8,681 nt of DNA, taken from Chitinophagales bacterium. Its GTDB lineage: Bacteria; Bacteroidota; Bacteroidia; Chitinophagales; UBA2359. Each line of letters opens with the position of its first letter. Positions within the stretch are counted from its first letter, which is position 1. The stretch lies in the NCBI GenBank assembly GCA_020629335.1, contig JAHDDN010000225.1:1-8681 (forward strand). Direction: 5' to 3'. Shown here piece after piece: positions 6,382 through 8,681 of the stretch. The position numbers and the translations under genes were made by a program. The notes under the pieces were generated by a model. It made no database searches. It was not told the DNA's origin and was given only the letters and a program-made list of their open reading frames with translations.

Positions 6382-6487
6382 CATAAAACAAGGCAGTGTC
6401 ACCTCCACAACACTGCCTTAATAAAATGAATCCGTTTAGTCATAAAATGATAAAAAAAGGAAGCACAGCCTTCACAACACCGCCTTA
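6382..6487 (-). repeat. Direct duplication of a terminator-like element, period 67 bp
   Basis: CCTCCACAACACTGCCTTA (6402-6420) recurs as CCTTCACAACACCGCCTTA (6469-6487), with 17 of 19 positions matching, and both are preceded by an ATAAAA-rich stretch and an AAGG/AGGAAG arm. The copy nearest the upstream gene's stop has lost most of its long stem but keeps a 4-bp GAAG/CTTC hairpin followed by T7 on the minus strand. The farther copy keeps an intact stem. Confidence 0.7.
6390..6419 (-). terminator. Intrinsic terminator of the upstream T9SS cargo gene
   Basis: AAGGCAGTGT (6390-6399) and ACACTGCCTT (6410-6419) form a perfect 10-bp stem around a 10-base loop. On the minus strand it is followed by GTTTTATGATTTTT, a T-rich tail suited to factor-independent termination. 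It lies about 100 bases after the stop codon at 6520 and before the start of the next gene at 6314. Confidence 0.7.
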
Positions 6488-6519
6488 TTATAGGGAATAC
6501 TAAGGGCCTTAATGGCTTA

Positions 6520-8681
6520 TTATTTAATTTTAATAAATCTATCTACTACTTTTCCAAAGTTTGTATTGAATTGATAGATATAATTAGCTTCTGGTAAAGA
6601 AGAAATATCATACTGAAGCTGATGATGTCCTTTTGATAAATTAGATTCTTCAAAACGTTTCATCAATCTTCCATATTCGTCATAAATATCCACTACAGCC
6701 CATTTCGCTGCTTGAGATAATTGTAAATCCAAATGAAGTTGGTTATTCGCAATAGGATTAGGATAGGCATTCATACTTAGGCTATTGGATACATTAACTG
6801 CCGTATTATGAAAGGCTAAATTAACTGTTGTAATAGTTTTATCCCCTGAAAAATTAATTATTGTGTTAGCAGTAATGCCATTCGCTATAAATTGAAGTTC
6901 ATCTCCTTCTTGCAAGCCTTCTATCACATCGTCTGTCAATAGATCATCTCCATATATAGCTTGCGTCATTAAGTGACCATCAGCCATTACAATAAATGAA
7001 ATAATTGTTTCTCCATTGCTTTGCACAATGACCTCCTCCCCTTCTGCTAAATCACAACTTCCATTAATGAAACTAAATACATTCGTCAGATTAGTATTTA
7101 CTTCATTATTTCCGCCCATTGTAGCTTCATCAGCTTTTAGCCAGTAGCCGCTTCCATTTTCTACTTCCACGAGTGTATTATTAATAGCGTTAGGCGCAAA
7201 GTATAAATACTCCGAATCAAAGCCTATCAAGTTTACCAGATTATCATTATTGATTAAATCGTCAAAATAAATTTCAGGTGTATAAGAATAATCAGTAGTA
7301 AAGCCTATCAAATTCCAACCTGTGTCTAATGGCTTTAAATTATCAGAGTTTAAAGGTATACCTTCTATGGTTAGTGCATCCTCCTCTCCTACTTTTACCC
7401 AATAAGCAAAGCCTTCTTCTATGTGAGATAATGTATTGAAGGATGCTAATCCATTAGGGCTATATATTTTAGCTCCATTATCATAGCCCACTATATACTC
7501 TAAATTATTGGTTTTTAGATTGGCAAAAACAGATGATACAGAAAGATCATAAGGAGTTACATCTAAGGCTATAAGATTCCAGCCAGGATTTAGATGGATT
7601 ACGTCTGTCCCAAAATTGACGCTCATTGTTGAAAATAATTGCCCTTCATTAATAAGACTAAATAGCTCTCCATTTTCATCCATTAAGGTAGCATCCTCTA
7701 TGACTAACTGAAATTCGTCCTCTTCTTCACTCCACGAACCTACACTTTCCTCCACTACTATGAGCTGCCCTATTGTTCCTCCACCCACAATGCTTTGTCC
7801 ATCAATATGAGTAATAGCAATATTCAATTTGTTCGTCACTTCATTAAAGTGAGAATGACTTACAACTTCTGTATCTTCAGTACCAAACCAATCACTACTA
7901 TAAACAAAAGATGCTTCTCCCACTTCCCAACTACCAAAGTCTATCTGCCATGTTACTCCACTAAAGTCTACTTCTGTATCTTCAAGTATCATATCAACAT
8001 ATAATTCACTCGGCACCTCATCATTCGCATCCATCAATAAGAATTCTATGTCATCCGAAAAAACAATATCTCCCTCCACAGAAAGTCCACTAATTGCTGA
8101 TACATTACCATGCGTCTTACCATAATTCTCCGTAATAGCTTCTAAATCTAAATGGCCAATTAAGCCATTTCCGTCTGCGTCGGAATGTTTATTATTAATA
8201 TTATTTTGTTCTGAATCCCAGTCAGCAGCAGTTTGTCCTATCCAATTAAAGCTGGCATTTTCACGTATCTCTCCTTCATTTCCAAAGTTAAGTCCCCAAT
8301 GTAATACGTCATAAGAATTGACGATATTATCATCATTCATATCACCAGCCCAAACACAGTTTTCTGTTTCGGTAATTTCCATTTGATCAGTAGCCGTATT
8401 ACCACAAATATCTCCAACTACCACTTTATAGGTTCCTGGCAAATTAACCAACACGCTTTCTTGATCTACAGCAAATAAATCACCTTCATAATCCCATAAA
8501 ATATAGGACATGTCAACCAAATTAGTTGAGAGTGTTATTTCCTCTCCACATCCGATTGTTTGAGTTGAACCTAAATCTACTATCAAAGGGGCACAATCTA
8601 ACTCTCCAATACAAGTGCAATCCTCCTGGATAATGTCATTAATTGTATTAGCATCGCCATCATTACAAGAATCTCCTATCA
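6520..8681 (-). CDS. 3' part of a large T9SS-secreted surface protein with dockerin- and cohesin-like modules
   Basis: The frame is open from the right edge, giving 719 visible residues with the N-terminus missing. A TTG at 8586 could be taken as the start, but upstream codons read IGDSCNDGDANTINDIIQED then CTCIGELDC, a repeat type familiar in Bacteroidota surface proteins. In visible-fragment numbering, an Ig/PKD-like domain with paired Cys spans about 33-105. A dockerin-like segment at about 111-191 has two calcium loops (DMNDDNIVNSYD and DADGNGLIGHLD). A cohesin-like beta domain follows at about 196-356 (VDFSGVTWQIDFG, LNIAITHIDG, IGQLIVVEE). Next are two GWNLI...GYW repeats (about 366-431 and 453-517), then a small beta domain (about 530-628). 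A type A T9SS sorting domain closes the protein (about 634-719: MNAYPNPIANNQLHLDL to VDRFIKIK). It is probably an adhesin or surface scaffold; no enzyme domain is visible. A terminator pair follows the stop. Confidence 0.9.
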   Translation of the reverse strand, partial: IGDSCNDGDANTINDIIQEDCTCIGELDCAPLIVDLGSTQTIGCGEEITLSTNLVDMSYILWDYEGDLFAVDQESVLVNLPGTYKVVVGDICGNTATDQMEITETENCVWAGDMNDDNIVNSYDVLHWGLNFGNEGEIRENASFNWIGQTAADWDSEQNNINNKHSDADGNGLIGHLDLEAITENYGKTHGNVSAISGLSVEGDIVFSDDIEFLLMDANDEVPSELYVDMILEDTEVDFSGVTWQIDFGSWEVGEASFVYSSDWFGTEDTEVVSHSHFNEVTNKLNIAITHIDGQSIVGGGTIGQLIVVEESVGSWSEEEDEFQLVIEDATLMDENGELFSLINEGQLFSTMSVNFGTDVIHLNPGWNLIALDVTPYDLSVSSVFANLKTNNLEYIVGYDNGAKIYSPNGLASFNTLSHIEEGFAYWVKVGEEDALTIEGIPLNSDNLKPLDTGWNLIGFTTDYSYTPEIYFDDLINNDNLVNLIGFDSEYLYFAPNAINNTLVEVENGSGYWLKADEATMGGNNEVNTNLTNVFSFINGSCDLAEGEEVIVQSNGETIISFIVMADGHLMTQAIYGDDLLTDDVIEGLQEGDELQFIANGITANTIINFSGDKTITTVNLAFHNTAVNVSNSLSMNAYPNPIANNQLHLDLQLSQAAKWAVVDIYDEYGRLMKRFEESNLSKGHHQLQYDISSLPEANYIYQFNTNFGKVVDRFIKIK
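7135..7584 (-). repeat. Two GWNLI...GYW protein repeats within the T9SS cargo protein
   Basis: Two units of about 63 residues share the order GWNLI(A/G), a Ser/Tyr-rich stretch, (F/L)xxLxxNxNL, (I/V/L)xGxDxxxxxYxPN, NTLxxxExGxxYWxK. The first is coded at about 7393-7584 and the second at about 7135-7320. Conservation is at the protein level only; the DNA has diverged, so this is an old duplication. The repeats resemble the GW..I..p modules often placed just before T9SS tails. Confidence 0.7.

Larger units (their letters stand above)
6315..6519. other. Intergenic spacer between the two T9SS cargo genes
   Basis: This 205-base spacer has no coding frame. The half next to 6520 holds two related terminator-like repeats; the half next to 6314 is the leader of the C25-like gene. 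A TATTTTTA at 6344-6351 (minus strand) matches the TAnnTTTG -7 box at seven of eight positions, but no -33 box is seen. A terminator plus an independent leader suggests that the two genes are transcribed separately. Confidence 0.55.

Noticed and set aside
7795..8004. Plus-strand open frame of 69 codons
   Set aside because: It is antisense to the cohesin-like domain, with no independent support.

Overview
The window is AT-rich DNA that looks like Bacteroidota, most plausibly a marine or environmental Saprospiria-like lineage; the lineage is an inference. Two large secreted proteins end in type A C-terminal sorting domains of the type IX secretion system (T9SS), which is essentially confined to this phylum. 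Their ectodomains (MopE-like DxDxDG/EDCDD calcium motifs, fibronectin III, dockerin- and cohesin-like modules, and GDxCNDGDANTxND repeats) are typical of the large cell-surface proteins of this group. Every supported gene is on the minus strand, so the window reads right to left.

Right to left: (1) 6520-8681 is the 3' part of a multidomain T9SS cargo protein whose start lies beyond the right edge. The first possible start codon in the window, a TTG at 8586, is not the true start, because the frame stays open with recognisable homology to the edge. (2) 6315-6519 is a spacer with a good intrinsic terminator hairpin and a degraded direct copy of it. (3) 3270-6314 encodes a complete 1014-residue secreted protein: signal peptide, fibronectin III-like domain, a gingipain/C25-like fold that appears to lack the usual His and Cys catalytic residues, a second fibronectin-like domain, five MopE-like metal-binding units split by an unknown domain, and a T9SS tail. 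(4) 3035-3269 is a spacer with two diverged 42-bp elements, each bounded by inverted AGGGAT/ATCCCT. (5) 2720-3034 and 754-2742 overlap by 23 bp. They encode a small two-helix membrane protein and a 662-residue protein with a DUF4304-like N-terminus and a WD40-like propeller, and are probably one transcription unit of unknown role.

The left 750 bases contain no convincing gene. They are a patchwork of dispersed-repeat-like sequence: a long inverted repeat of a GCGATGAGC motif, a palindrome, direct TAATGCGTAATG repeats, and a possible gene start running off the left edge. This part is visibly richer in G+C than the genes around it.

The two T9SS proteins may both be calcium-stabilised surface or adhesion proteins, but nothing in the window shows that they work together. 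No CRISPR array, tRNA, rRNA or intact mobile element was seen.
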